Positions 38,959 through 48,339 of a DNA stretch of 64,000 bases are shown piece by piece (the stretch's first letter is position 1; each line of letters begins with the position of its first letter). Position numbers and translations under genes: made by a program. The stretch comes from Cysteiniphilum marinum (GTDB taxonomy: Bacteria; Pseudomonadota; Gammaproteobacteria; Francisellales; Francisellaceae). The stretch lies in assembly GCF_014857925.1 (NCBI RefSeq), contig NZ_JACYVZ010000003.1, forward strand, positions 1 to 64,000. The letters run 5' to 3'. Under the pieces are notes generated by a model, which had not been told where the DNA came from, did not search any database, and saw only the letters and a list, made by a program, of their open reading frames with translations.

Positions 38959-40206
38959 ATGGGTGTAGAGAAATTAAATTGGGCAGATGCGCGTATATTA
39001 ATGCATAAAGCCAATCCAGAGTTTGTGGCATTGCTAGATACTGTAGATGGCATTGAAAAATATGAGTTTACAAAGTACAGCTATCGCTATGGCGATTTGA
39101 TTTGTGATGCTGATTATTTCTATGATCCGGATGGCAATATTGTTGCAGATAATATTCCTTTTGGCATGGTTGTTGAAAAATCAATGCAGTTTTTTATGGA
39201 GCTGGAAGGATATATTATTCCTGGAGCAGTTAGATCTATCGGTGAAATGGCTTATATAAGTTACTTTAGTCTTTCAGATAGGTCTGCACTTAATGCAAGT
39301 TGGAGTGTTAGTTCAGGAGCTAGAAACCCTGTAATAATCCCAACTTATAAGCAAAGGGCAAAATATTTGCAAATGCAAATTGACTTAGGAATGGTGCACA
39401 CTGTTGATTATAGTAGTGATTTTACTGTTTTAAGAGACGTTGCATTTAACATAAATAGTGGTTGGCGTTGTGAGTACTTAGGCTTTCCAATTGAGCTTAT
39501 GGAGTATATGAAGTATTCGCCAAAAACCTGGCATATTAGAGAGTTTTTACTCAGAGAGATTATGAGCTTAGGCTATGCTAATAACTCAAAAAACTTAATT
39601 CAAGATATGATTTTAGATTACATTAAGGTGCATAAATCAAATGTGAAAAATTCATTTTACCTAAGCAGTGTAGCTAATCATATTTTTGATAGCATTTCTG
39701 GGCAAGCAATGTTGCATAAATTGGCAACAAATGAAAATGAGTTGCCATTATTTGATATACAAAAAGCTTATGAGGATTGTTATAAACCTAAGCATCCGCC
39801 CATGATATTGGTTCCGTCAAACTTTAGGGAGAATTCCGCTGAAGAGCATTTTTTTAGTATTCAGCACCATACAGTGATGTATAAGCCAAATCATATTGCT
39901 AATATTGTCGAGTTATGTGTGGCTATCCGTGATTTAATGGGTTTATATACTAAATGTTTAACGGAGATTGAAATAGTTCCTAATAACAATTTGTTGCGAT
40001 TTCTTAATAGTACAGCTATCTCCATAATTAGCGATAGGGAAAGTGCGTTTAACGAAACTGCAGGAGTATGCTTATTTGACCAATTGTGCAATATAGCACA
40101 ACCTATAAATAATCAATTCAGCGATTTTAAAAAGAAAAATGAATCGTATGAATTTCCATCTCGATCAAGCTTTTTCTCGGGATGCATTATGCTAAAAAAG
40201 AATTAA
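38959..40206 (+). CDS. Hypothetical protein, 415 residues
   Basis: I do not recognise this protein. ATG 38959 is preferred: GAGGG lies 8 bases upstream, while the GTG at 38944 overlaps it. The product has no signal peptide, membrane helix or repeat; it contains several aromatic and Met-rich stretches (YRYGDLICDADYFYDPDG; MQIDLGMVHTVDYSSDF) and a DxDG-like loop. It is flanked by repeat-rich sequence on its left and by 283 bases of AT-rich sequence on its right. Cytoplasmic and single-copy in this window; function unknown. Confidence 0.6.
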   Translation: MGVEKLNWADARILMHKANPEFVALLDTVDGIEKYEFTKYSYRYGDLICDADYFYDPDGNIVADNIPFGMVVEKSMQFFMELEGYIIPGAVRSIGEMAYISYFSLSDRSALNASWSVSSGARNPVIIPTYKQRAKYLQMQIDLGMVHTVDYSSDFTVLRDVAFNINSGWRCEYLGFPIELMEYMKYSPKTWHIREFLLREIMSLGYANNSKNLIQDMILDYIKVHKSNVKNSFYLSSVANHIFDSISGQAMLHKLATNENELPLFDIQKAYEDCYKPKHPPMILVPSNFRENSAEEHFFSIQHHTVMYKPNHIANIVELCVAIRDLMGLYTKCLTEIEIVPNNNLLRFLNSTAISIISDRESAFNETAGVCLFDQLCNIAQPINNQFSDFKKKNESYEFPSRSSFFSGCIMLKKN

Positions 40207-40489
40207 AGCTCAGATAGAAAAAAATTAGTTTCTGTAGTGTTTGTTAAAGAAGTAAAAGTCATAATAAAGCCCCTTATTTTAATTTTTAAACGAAACGTTG
40301 CAACAAATACAACACGCTGACGATTGTACTATATATGAAGAAATAATTTGAGCTTATAAATTTCCAATCTATCCATATTTTATATTTTTATCATATATAT
40401 ACATGATTAATTTTAAATTAGGGGCACTTACATCGCAAATTATAAACTATACTTAGCATATGGAACATAAAACGGCTAAGGATTAACCA

Positions 40490-41062
40490 ATGAAATGGCG
40501 GCTGGTTATAATATATTGTGCGATCGCAGCATTTTTGTCTGGATGCAGTTTCTTATTGCCATCGAAAAAAGTTGAGCGCAATGATCATTGGCAGACATTT
40601 AATAGTATCCAGAGTGTTTATGATGAGGTCTCGCCAAATAAAACAACTTTACCTGAGCTTAACCATATGGGCTTTGACCCCTATGTTGCTAATAACGTCA
40701 AGATTGAGAGCTACTTGGATATTCGCATTCGGTTTGACCCGTTAAGCACAGGTAAGAACATCCCAGAGCCTGTTGGTGAATGTTTGAGTTTATTTAAACG
40801 TTGTCAGGCGTATGTGGTCGATGTGGAGTATGAATATGAAGATCGCATTGGCAATGCATTTTTAGATTTAACAGGGTTTCGTCGAGAGGTTCTCAAAGAA
40901 GGATGGCGTTTTCAAGCGGTTTTTATTATCCAAGATCATTTGATTGTTTATAAGCTGTGGTCAGGTGAGCCAAAACGCAAAGCCTATATTGATGAGATTA
41001 GACCACTTGGTCCTTTGCAAAGTCTGGATGATTTAATTACAGGACCTGCGATTTCATTTTGA
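40490..41062 (+). CDS. Lipoprotein of unknown function
   Basis: A short signal ends in the lipobox LSGC (about 16-19). The 170-residue mature part has paired Cys (GECLSLFKRCQ) and a DLTGFRREVLKEGWRFQAVFI segment. No family recognised. It stands alone, with a long family B element 40 bases after the stop. Confidence 0.65.
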   Translation: MKWRLVIIYCAIAAFLSGCSFLLPSKKVERNDHWQTFNSIQSVYDEVSPNKTTLPELNHMGFDPYVANNVKIESYLDIRIRFDPLSTGKNIPEPVGECLSLFKRCQAYVVDVEYEYEDRIGNAFLDLTGFRREVLKEGWRFQAVFIIQDHLIVYKLWSGEPKRKAYIDEIRPLGPLQSLDDLITGPAISF

Positions 41063-41101
41063 TTTTTGAAGAAAAGGAAAAGTCTAACTACATTAAAGTG
41101 T

Positions 41102-41270
41102 TATACCCATTACAAATCATTTTGCGGTGTTTAGTTGCAAAGCAGTTTGTGAAGGTTTTGGCAAGTTGGATTGCAGGTAATAGCTAGGACTATTGCCAAA
41201 ATTCAACTTGGTAAAAGCACGGGAAATGCAAAGCAAGAAATTCTGTAAAATGGTTTGTGATGGGTATATA
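41102..41270 (+). repeat. Family B long palindromic element (169 bp), second copy
   Basis: The ends TATACCCATTACAAATC and TTTGTGATGGGTATATA and the centre GGTAATAGCTAGGACTATT match the copy at 19749, with the same length. The arms differ from that copy but still pair with each other: GGCAAGTTGGATT with AATTCAACTTGG. Confidence 0.85.
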
Positions 41271-41358
41271 GTACCCTGAGCATGAGCCGAAGGGTCTTTA
41301 AGCGTTGAATTAACAATAAAATAAGGCATTTGGCTTCAACTTACGCTTAGCCAACGTT
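41271..41358 (+). repeat. Family C repeat
   Basis: CCCTGAGCATGAGCCGAAGGG, then inverted GGCTTCAACTTACGCTTAG with CCAACG. It directly abuts the family B element and ends 23 bases from rplY. Confidence 0.65.
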
Positions 41359-41380
41359 GTTGTAAGAATATTCGCTTTAA

Positions 41381-41671
41381 TTACGCACGAACAAAGTCAG
41401 CGTGAAGAATTTTTGGCTTAAATGGATGACGTTGTAATGCTTTGATTTTAACGCTTTCAGTTTTACCATTGATATCGATAGTAACAGTTGCTGTATAGAA
41501 AGCTTTGTTTTCAGTAGCATGCAAGATCTTATTGTGATCAAGAATGATAGCTGTTGCTTCAGAACCGTTGCCATAGATAATTGCAGGAACTTTTCCTGCT
41601 TTACGTAGGCGGCGGCTCGCACCTGTACCTGTTTCAGTTTTTAATTCCGCGTGTAGCGTAAAATCTGTCAT
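41381..41671 (-). CDS. rplY: 50S ribosomal protein L25
   Basis: Binds 5S rRNA. The 96-residue form is the short E. coli-type protein without a CTC extension. Motifs: [23 protein letters not shown] near the start and [18 protein letters not shown] at the end. It follows prs on the same strand, 118 bases downstream, the common gammaproteobacterial order. Upstream lies a stretch with CTTTCT/AGAAAG and a T-run that might terminate prs transcription. Confidence 0.96.
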   Translation of the reverse strand: MTDFTLHAELKTETGTGASRRLRKAGKVPAIIYGNGSEATAIILDHNKILHATENKAFYTATVTIDINGKTESVKIKALQRHPFKPKILHADFVRA

Positions 41672-41717
41672 TTTAATTTCCTTAAAACATATATTTAAAG
41701 TTGAATTTTATATTAAA

Positions 41718-41747
41718 AAACTTTCTTATCATGCGACCCTGACGAGA
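41718..41747 (-). terminator. Weak candidate terminator between prs and rplY
   Basis: On the minus strand CTTTCT and AGAAAG can pair around a loop of about 18 bases, followed by TTTTTT. The nested ACGAG-CTTT-CTCGT hairpin competes with it. It is a weak call. Confidence 0.3.
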
Positions 41748-41789
41748 AAGCTCGTGGATTCTAACAAAAAAGCTAAGGAAAGTTAAGAT

Positions 41790-42740
41790 TTAAATCAAAT
41801 CACAAAACATTAAGCTAATAGATTCTTCATTATTGGTGCGACGAATCGCCTCTGAAAGCATAGGTGCTAATGATAGTGTTTTGATTTTTTTGCACTTAAG
41901 GGCAGCATTATGAAGTGGAATAGAGTTAGTAACGACTAGTTCTTCAAGAACAGAGCCTTCGATATTTTCAATCGCTTTACCAGATAACACAGGGTGAACG
42001 CAGTATGCGGAGACTTTCTTCGCACCATGATCAATAAGCGCTTGTGCGGCTTTACAAAGTGTCCCTGCAGTATCAACAATATCATCAACAATCAAACAAT
42101 GACGTCCGCTAATGTCACCAATAATATTCATCACTTCAGATTCATTGGCCTTTTGGCGACGCTTATCAATAATCGCTAAATCAGTGTTAAGTGCTTTTGC
42201 CATGGCGCGCGCGCGGACTACACCGCCGACATCAGGAGATACAACAATTGGATTTTCTAAACGGCATGAGCGAATATAATCTAATAAAATCGGTGTGCCA
42301 TAAACATTATCTAAAGGAATATTAAAAAAGCCTTGAATCTGTTCAGCATGAATATCAACGGTTAATAAACGATCGATGCCGACACCGGTTAACATATCAG
42401 CCACAACACGTGCTGAAATCGGTACACGTGATGAGCGTACACGGCGATCTTGGCGGGCATAACCAAAGTAAGGAATTACTGCTGTGATGCGTCCAGCAGA
42501 TGAGCGACGCAATGCATCGGTTAAAAACATCAACTCCATAATATGATCATTGGTTGGCGGGCAAGTTGATTGTACGATAAAGACATCACGGCCTCTGACG
42601 TTATCAATAATCTCAATATGAGATTCGCCATCGCTAAAGCTAGAAACCGTAGCGCGTCCTACTTGTACACCTAAAAAATGAGAGATTTCTTCAGTTAATG
42701 CGCTGCTTGCGCGGCCACTAAAAAGCATCAGATCTGACAT
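41790..42740 (-). CDS. prs: Ribose-phosphate pyrophosphokinase
   Basis: Makes PRPP from ribose-5-phosphate and ATP for purine, pyrimidine, His, Trp and NAD synthesis. Family motifs: [10 protein letters not shown], the flexible loop [44 protein letters not shown], and the PRPP loop [14 protein letters not shown]. Length 316 is normal. It lies upstream of rplY, as in E. coli. Confidence 0.97.
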   Translation of the reverse strand: MSDLMLFSGRASSALTEEISHFLGVQVGRATVSSFSDGESHIEIIDNVRGRDVFIVQSTCPPTNDHIMELMFLTDALRRSSAGRITAVIPYFGYARQDRRVRSSRVPISARVVADMLTGVGIDRLLTVDIHAEQIQGFFNIPLDNVYGTPILLDYIRSCRLENPIVVSPDVGGVVRARAMAKALNTDLAIIDKRRQKANESEVMNIIGDISGRHCLIVDDIVDTAGTLCKAAQALIDHGAKKVSAYCVHPVLSGKAIENIEGSVLEELVVTNSIPLHNAALKCKKIKTLSLAPMLSEAIRRTNNEESISLMFCDLI

Positions 42741-42880
42741 GGAGTTATCCTAAAATTTGATTGCTGAAATTTGCTTAGAGAATATACCCAATTTTGAAAA
42801 AATATAAAGGTTTTTTTAGTCATCATCATGAAATCCAAGCTGACACTTTATATAAATGATAGAAGATGCTGTTATTTCCT

Positions 42881-44083
42881 TTATAAAGGTGGGGTATTTT
42901 CTTCAGTGGCAATTAATTTCACCATAATGCACAAGCCTTGCTCATTAGAGCTTGCTGAGATTTCTCCTTTGTGTAGTTCAATAATCTTCTTGCAAATAGC
43001 GAGTCCCAAACCATGACCTTGACTGTTTTGTGTGTTGTGCAAATTTTTGTGGTGTGCAAGAAATAGCTTGTCAATTTTATCTTGAGGGACGCCAGGACCT
43101 GTGTCTTGAAAGCGTATAATTAATTTGTGTTGTTCTATACTGCAGTCAATGCTGCAATGCATTGCATATTTAATTGCGTTATTGGTGATATTGCTAAAGG
43201 CACGATAGAGTAGCGTCTCATTGCCGTGCACCATATAATCTTGTGTTGAGTTAATACTTATTTTATCAGGGTGTTGCTGTTTAAGGCGGGCAAAAGTCGT
43301 ATTAATCTTAAAGCTTGTATCTTGGGTACTCTCTTGATAATAACTTACTGTAGCCTTAATAAGCTCATCAATTTCATCTAAATCAGCCAGTACTTGATCA
43401 AGCTCATATTCGGTTTGAAGGCGCACTTTAGCGCGCGCTAGAGGTGTCTTAATATCATGAAAAAGTGTGGCAAGAATCATGGTTCGCTCAGCGATAAGAT
43501 CTTTGACTTTTTGTTCTAAGGCATGCTTGGTTTTGCCAAGGAATGATCTGTTGTTATTGCCATTACCCAGCTCATAAATGGATTGTCTAAATAGCTTTAA
43601 ACCACTATAAATAATCAAATAAATGACCATGAACATAAAAATGAAGCGTAATATAACGGCAATAATAACGAGTGGATCCAACCACGGATTCTGTGGTTTG
43701 AAGCTGAAAAATACCCATTGATCGGCATTTGGATAGTATTGATCAAAAGATATTTGCTTGTGTATTTTGAAATACTCAATCATCTGATCATAGGTGTGCA
43801 GCTCTGGGTGGTCACTGGTATGCGAATGTATTTCAATAGATATGGAATGTCGCGTAATTTGCTCATAAGTTTGAATAGCAAGATCAAGTTCACTGACATC
43901 TAGCTTTGCCATAGCGTCGCGGATAGCAATAAGATCCTTAATAACGCGATAATGATGTTTCTGATCGATAGCATCTTTATATAGATTCCTTACCATCAGT
44001 GAACTTTGAATAACTAAGATTATGCAAGCACCTATAAAAACACATAGCATCCAGATTGAGTAGCGTTGCTTTGGATTTGACAT
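42881..44083 (-). CDS. Sensor histidine kinase (orphan in this window)
   Basis: Membrane histidine kinase. Two membrane helices (about 11-31 and 136-165) bracket a periplasmic sensor region of about 100 residues that I do not recognise. There is no clear HAMP domain. The phospho-acceptor His209 lies in TLFHDIKTPLARAK; the ATPase domain has the N box ITNNAIKYA, G1 DTGPGVPQDKID and G2 GHGLGLAICKKI. No response regulator is encoded next to it in this window: its upstream neighbour is ttcA and downstream is prs. Confidence 0.88.
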   Translation of the reverse strand: MSNPKQRYSIWMLCVFIGACIILVIQSSLMVRNLYKDAIDQKHHYRVIKDLIAIRDAMAKLDVSELDLAIQTYEQITRHSISIEIHSHTSDHPELHTYDQMIEYFKIHKQISFDQYYPNADQWVFFSFKPQNPWLDPLVIIAVILRFIFMFMVIYLIIYSGLKLFRQSIYELGNGNNNRSFLGKTKHALEQKVKDLIAERTMILATLFHDIKTPLARAKVRLQTEYELDQVLADLDEIDELIKATVSYYQESTQDTSFKINTTFARLKQQHPDKISINSTQDYMVHGNETLLYRAFSNITNNAIKYAMHCSIDCSIEQHKLIIRFQDTGPGVPQDKIDKLFLAHHKNLHNTQNSQGHGLGLAICKKIIELHKGEISASSNEQGLCIMVKLIATEENTPPL

Positions 44084-44282
44084 CAGGCTTCCTTGTGATC
44101 GTGTTATAAGTGATTGCTCAAGTCTAGCAGGCTTTAACGCAGATGGGATTAATATATGTAAACAAATCGTTACATAAAAGGGCTATTCATGCATGAATGC
44201 GAAGTGCTAATATGCTCAAGTGAAAGCGCAGGGGGTGTGGTGTGTGAGGTTGTTACTTGGCCTTGCGCACCACAGGTGGGTC

Positions 44283-44335
44283 ATATACCGTCTATAAAGT
44301 ATCTAACACCGCAAAATGATTTACGAGCGGGATAG
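44283..44335. repeat. Family B short palindrome overlapping the ttcA 3' end
   Basis: ATATACCGTCTATAAAG ... TTTACGAGCGGGATA is the tip-only form. The last codons and stop of ttcA (minus strand, ending at 44321) lie inside the repeat. Confidence 0.7.
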
Positions 44336-45136
44336 GAATTTAAAATCAAATAGCGTATGATCAAGTAGTTGAGATGGGGCAACCTTCTGTAGTGATGAGA
44401 AAATCACTTCTTTGCGTCCGGGTGTTTGTATTTCCATATCACTTAGCATTTCTTTGATTTTTTTGCGTTGTAGATTCTCTTGTGATCCACATAGATTACA
44501 AGGAATAATTGGGAAACTCATGTGTTGTGCGTAAGCTATGATCTCATTTTCTGCAACATAAGCTAATGGGCGAATGACAATATTACGCTCATCATCACTT
44601 TTAAGTTTAGCGGGCATTGCCTTGATTTGACCATTATAAAAGAGGTTTAAAAAGAAGGTCTCAATAATATCATCTTTGTGATGTCCCAGTGCGATTTTAG
44701 TGACTTTATGTTCATGCGCGAAATCATACAAAATTCCACGACGCATACGCGAACATAAGCCACAAGTTGTCTTGCCCTCAGGGATCACGCGCTTAACCAC
44801 ACTGTAGGTGTCGCGCTCGATAATATGGTATTCAATGCCAAGCTTGCTTAGATATTCAGGTAATACCTCCTGTGGGAAGCCAGGCTGTTTTTGATCAAGG
44901 TTCACCGCAATAATATCAAAGTCAATAGGCGCTTTCTTTTGTAGGGTCAATAACAGTTGAAGTAAGGTATAAGAGTCCTTACCACCTGATAAACAGACCA
45001 TAACTTTATCATTGGCTTCGATCATATTAAAGTCTTCAATCGCATGTCCAACTTTACGCAAAAGGCGTTTTTCAAGCTTGTTTAATGGCAGCTCATCGGG
45101 TGTCGTATGAGGTTTTGGAATAGCTATTTCAATCAT
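44321..45136 (-). CDS. ttcA: tRNA 2-thiocytidine(32) synthetase TtcA
   Basis: Iron-sulfur enzyme that thiolates C32 of certain tRNAs, using ATP. The PP-loop [12 protein letters not shown], the first CxxC ([11 protein letters not shown]), [13 protein letters not shown], and the second motif [12 protein letters not shown] are present, over 271 residues. Its last residues, LSRS, are encoded by a family B repeat tip, so the C-terminus was set by that insertion or by drift around it. No strong ribosome-binding site precedes the ATG. Confidence 0.95.
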   Translation of the reverse strand: MIEIAIPKPHTTPDELPLNKLEKRLLRKVGHAIEDFNMIEANDKVMVCLSGGKDSYTLLQLLLTLQKKAPIDFDIIAVNLDQKQPGFPQEVLPEYLSKLGIEYHIIERDTYSVVKRVIPEGKTTCGLCSRMRRGILYDFAHEHKVTKIALGHHKDDIIETFFLNLFYNGQIKAMPAKLKSDDERNIVIRPLAYVAENEIIAYAQHMSFPIIPCNLCGSQENLQRKKIKEMLSDMEIQTPGRKEVIFSSLQKVAPSQLLDHTLFDFKFLSRS

Positions 45137-45190
45137 TGTTTTGGGTAAGTATTAAAAGTTTGGCATAGTATATATTTGATTGCTTGATAA

Positions 45191-45736
45191 TGTCATCAAG
45201 CTTTTCAATTTCATAAAACAAAATGGATTGGTTATATTCTGCCCTCGCAATCAGCCATTGAAATACCAGTGACTGGCAATCGCACCTATAACTTGGCACT
45301 GACAAATAATGAGCCAGATATGCAATGGCAGCCATCGAATAGTCCAAGTGAATATGTCTCTACAGACCAAAGTTATGAAGTGGATTTAAATGATGCACCG
45401 ATGCAGTTTATAGGTGGTAATAGCTGTACTTTATCGTATAACGGTATAGATAATAGTTGCCATATTTCAATTCAAGTTAATGATGATGTGCAAACCTCAG
45501 AGTATATTTTACATATCGATCCTATCGTAGGTACTACGTTACCGATTGCCCAAGGGGAGGATACAAAGCGTGTTTTAACTAAGTTATTTCGATTTCATAG
45601 TGTGAGCTTTGGTTCTAGGCATGCATGCGCAATGGATGATAATGCTATGCTATATTGTTGGGGGTATAATGCATATTATACAATAGCTGAAAATCCCATA
45701 CGTGACATTAATATCCCTGTACAATTATTTCCTTGA
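45191..45736 (+). pseudogene. Fragment of an RCC1-repeat lipoprotein gene
   Basis: The frame is open from 45191, but no strong start exists; GTG 45269 is the first plausible one and lies mid-domain (IEIPVTGNRTYNLALTNNEP). The product ends after one RCC1 repeat unit (HACAMDDNAMLYCWGYNAYY) that closely resembles those of the large protein at 53305. Both the signal peptide and most of the propeller are missing. I read it as the remains of a paralogue, cut at both ends. Confidence 0.65.
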
Positions 45737-45921
45737 GGTTATTGGCTTCCCTAGGAAATATTATGTGCCATGATATGAGTATCAATTATCTCAATTTCTA
45801 ATTCTGCGTATCTTCGGTTAATTTTCATTCTTTAAGTTATCCTTTAAAGAAGAATAAAAATAGTAGTCTACGCTACTGTAACCTATGTGGATACAGAGCT
45901 TCTGAAAAACGGCAAAATCAT

Positions 45922-47496
45922 CTACAACAAATATGCCTCAACTTCAAAGCCATTGATTGAGCGTGTGTTTTGATCAAAGGAAATGCCCACTTGATAAATG
46001 GGCAAACCTAGATTCAAAAATTTATGGGCATATTTTCTATCAATAATTTGCTGCAAAGCTTCTTTTGATACATCTTTGTCATTAGCCACTTTAAGCTCAA
46101 GAATAATGACCTTGTAATCGGGGATCACAATTGATATATCAATGCGTCCAATGGCAGTTGAGTCTTCGGCAACCACATCATAGCCAAGTCCAGTTAAGTA
46201 GCTATAGATGACCGTGCAATAAAAGCCTTCATAGTCTTGAATCGGGTTGTTGCGATACCATTCATTAGGGATAGAGGCATATAAGGCGACCATACAGTCA
46301 TAAAACGCTTGCCAATCATCACTTAGCAAGCTGTTACTTAAGCGCGTCGTATTGACGGCATTGGCATGTGAGTTCGTGCCAATTAATGAGACACAGCTAT
46401 TAAAAGACGCTTTAACCTCTAAATTAGGATACTTCAGGCGATAGCCAATTTGCATGCCAATATTAATCTTTTCTTTGACCGTCAAGTATCCTGCTTGAAA
46501 TAGTAATGCTTCAAGTGGGATATTTTTCACATCGATATTATCGATAAAGCGTGCTTGCACCTGATAGTTTTCAAAATCAGGCACACGGTAGCGATTTTTT
46601 TGTAATAACTGGATTAAAAATGCAGGTGTACCAGTTTGAAACCAGTAATCACGATACTCATAATGATTGCGAATAAACAGTAGAATGTCATAAGGATTAT
46701 AAACCTTTTGTGCTTCAAGGCCGGCAAAATTATAACCGTTATACCATTTTTTAAGCTTATCTTTGTCAACATCAATCAAGTAGTCTTGAAATGATGATTC
46801 AAGGTCATTTTGCGTATAACCACAAACATCAGCGTAGGTTTGCATTAAGCTGATATCTTCGAGATTATTAAGGCCAGAGAATAAGCTGACTTTAGAAAAA
46901 CGGGTCACTCCAGTAAGAAAAACAAACCTTAAGCACTCATCATTGTCTTTGATAACACTATAAAGTCCTTTTAATATCTCACGATTGCGTGTTGCTTTGT
47001 GCTCATCAGTGATCACATCTAAAATCGGTTTGTCGTATTCGTCTGTTAAAAGGATAATTTGCGTTTTGTATTTTTCTTTTATTTGCCATATGAGGTTATG
47101 AAAGCGCACAGCGATACTTTTTCCGCTGACATCAACCGCATATATTTTGGCTATTTCAGTAATCTGGTTATGTATAATTTCAATAAGTGTTTCTTCTGAA
47201 TTAAACGCACTCGAACTACCAAAACTCAAATGAATAACAGGGTAAGTGACCTCCCAATTCCAATTGCTTTCGGCAAAGGTGTCTTTAAATAACGCCTTAT
47301 TCCCTAGAAATAGTTGCTTTAGGGTGTCAACAGTTAAGCTTTTGCCAAAGCGTCTAGGACGTGATAAAAAGAAATAGGTTCCCGAGTTGATCATTCGTAT
47401 TAAATAATGTGTTTTATCGATATAAATGGCATTATTAGATCTTATTTTACTAAGACTAGCGTAGCCAATCGGAAGGTTTTTGCGCTGTATTGTCAT
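45922..47496 (-). CDS. AAA-ATPase-like / PD-(D/E)XK nuclease-like protein
   Basis: A 524-residue protein with the layout of PF09820 followed by PF08011. The N-terminal region has the typical YIDKTHYLIRMI and a P-loop variant FLSRPRRFGKSLTVDTLK, then a Walker B-like strand with LLTDEYDKPILD. The C-terminal region (about 400-524) has the nuclease-like core GRIDISIVIPDYKVIILELKVA, with D and ExK at the expected places. The molecular role of this large family is unclear; a mobile, expanded family in Bacteroidetes and Francisella-like bacteria is established knowledge. It stands alone. Confidence 0.9.
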   Translation of the reverse strand: MTIQRKNLPIGYASLSKIRSNNAIYIDKTHYLIRMINSGTYFFLSRPRRFGKSLTVDTLKQLFLGNKALFKDTFAESNWNWEVTYPVIHLSFGSSSAFNSEETLIEIIHNQITEIAKIYAVDVSGKSIAVRFHNLIWQIKEKYKTQIILLTDEYDKPILDVITDEHKATRNREILKGLYSVIKDNDECLRFVFLTGVTRFSKVSLFSGLNNLEDISLMQTYADVCGYTQNDLESSFQDYLIDVDKDKLKKWYNGYNFAGLEAQKVYNPYDILLFIRNHYEYRDYWFQTGTPAFLIQLLQKNRYRVPDFENYQVQARFIDNIDVKNIPLEALLFQAGYLTVKEKINIGMQIGYRLKYPNLEVKASFNSCVSLIGTNSHANAVNTTRLSNSLLSDDWQAFYDCMVALYASIPNEWYRNNPIQDYEGFYCTVIYSYLTGLGYDVVAEDSTAIGRIDISIVIPDYKVIILELKVANDKDVSKEALQQIIDRKYAHKFLNLGLPIYQVGISFDQNTRSINGFEVEAYLL

Positions 47497-47540
47497 CTAT
47501 TGGTACCAATCGCCTAAGTCTGTATGAGCGTTTAGCAAAG

Positions 47541-47571
47541 TATATATTACCGTCACAAATCATTCTACAGA
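47541..47571. repeat. Family B half-copy
   Basis: TATATATTACCGTCACAAAT and CATTCTACAG resemble one arm of the family. The other arm is not recognisable. It lies between the AAA gene and the porin-like gene. Confidence 0.4.
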
Positions 47572-47610
47572 ATTTCTACTACTATACTCCCCATATTTGA
47601 TTGTTATTGA

Positions 47611-48222
47611 TTAGAACGTGTACGTTAAACCCAATGTAATCGCATCAATTTTAGATGAGTAACCAGTACCTTGAGTGCCGTTAATTGTTACGTCATCTTT
47701 TCCAAAGATATGCATATATTGTGCAAAAACACCGATTGAGTCAAAGTTATAACCCAATCCAGCCGCTGCGGTAAAATTCCAATCACTTTTCCAGTCTACC
47801 GTATAGCTTGAGCCTGACTTACTTGCTGAAGGATCAACATAAGAGATCCCGCCTTTAACAAATACATCAAAACCTTTGAGAAAGTATAATTTAGCTGTTC
47901 CTAATACCGGAACAATTAGGTTGCTTACCTTGTCAGTATCTCCTGACGAGCTAATCTTAGATAAGTTCCTACTGTAGAAGACACCAACTTCAGCGCCCAA
48001 TGATAAATTTGGCATCAATGCAAAGTCATATCCTAAATTTGCACCATAATACAGATTTCCTTTACTTACATCTGCACTGCCTACATTCTTCCAGTCTACA
48101 TTTGGTTCAGCATAACCAATTTGACCACCTAAAACCAGACCAGTTTTAGCGTTTGCCAAAGCTGTTGTTGATACTGCTGATAGTGATAACAGCGAGCAGA
48201 TTACCAGTGTCTTTCTTTTCAT
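47611..48222 (-). CDS. Outer-membrane beta-barrel protein
   Basis: Signal peptide (residues 1-23, ending TTALANA) then about 180 residues of alternating hydrophobic strands with GYDF, GLGYNF and a terminal aromatic ITLGLTYTF, the outer-membrane C-signal. The size fits an eight-stranded barrel of the OmpA/OmpW-like superfamily. A very strong AGGAGG is 8 bases before the ATG. It stands alone; no partner is evident. Confidence 0.8.
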   Translation of the reverse strand: MKRKTLVICSLLSLSAVSTTALANAKTGLVLGGQIGYAEPNVDWKNVGSADVSKGNLYYGANLGYDFALMPNLSLGAEVGVFYSRNLSKISSSGDTDKVSNLIVPVLGTAKLYFLKGFDVFVKGGISYVDPSASKSGSSYTVDWKSDWNFTAAAGLGYNFDSIGVFAQYMHIFGKDDVTINGTQGTGYSSKIDAITLGLTYTF

Positions 48223-48339
48223 AAACTTACCTCCTGAGTTATTTATCTGGATACAAAGACTTGAATTCTTTTAGTACTTTATTTTCTTCTTTTTTATTAT
48301 CGAAGACTATTGATTTATTATCAGATAAATATGTCACGA

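Noticed and set aside
45129-45347. A minus-strand frame overlapping the ttcA start and the RCC1 fragment
   Set aside because: It opposes the better-supported RCC1 fragment, has no family signal and no ribosome-binding site.
45922-47496. Stand-alone defence system (AAA plus nuclease domain)
   Set aside because: The gene stands alone, and its family is widespread with no proven anti-phage role. The context gives no support such as other defence genes.
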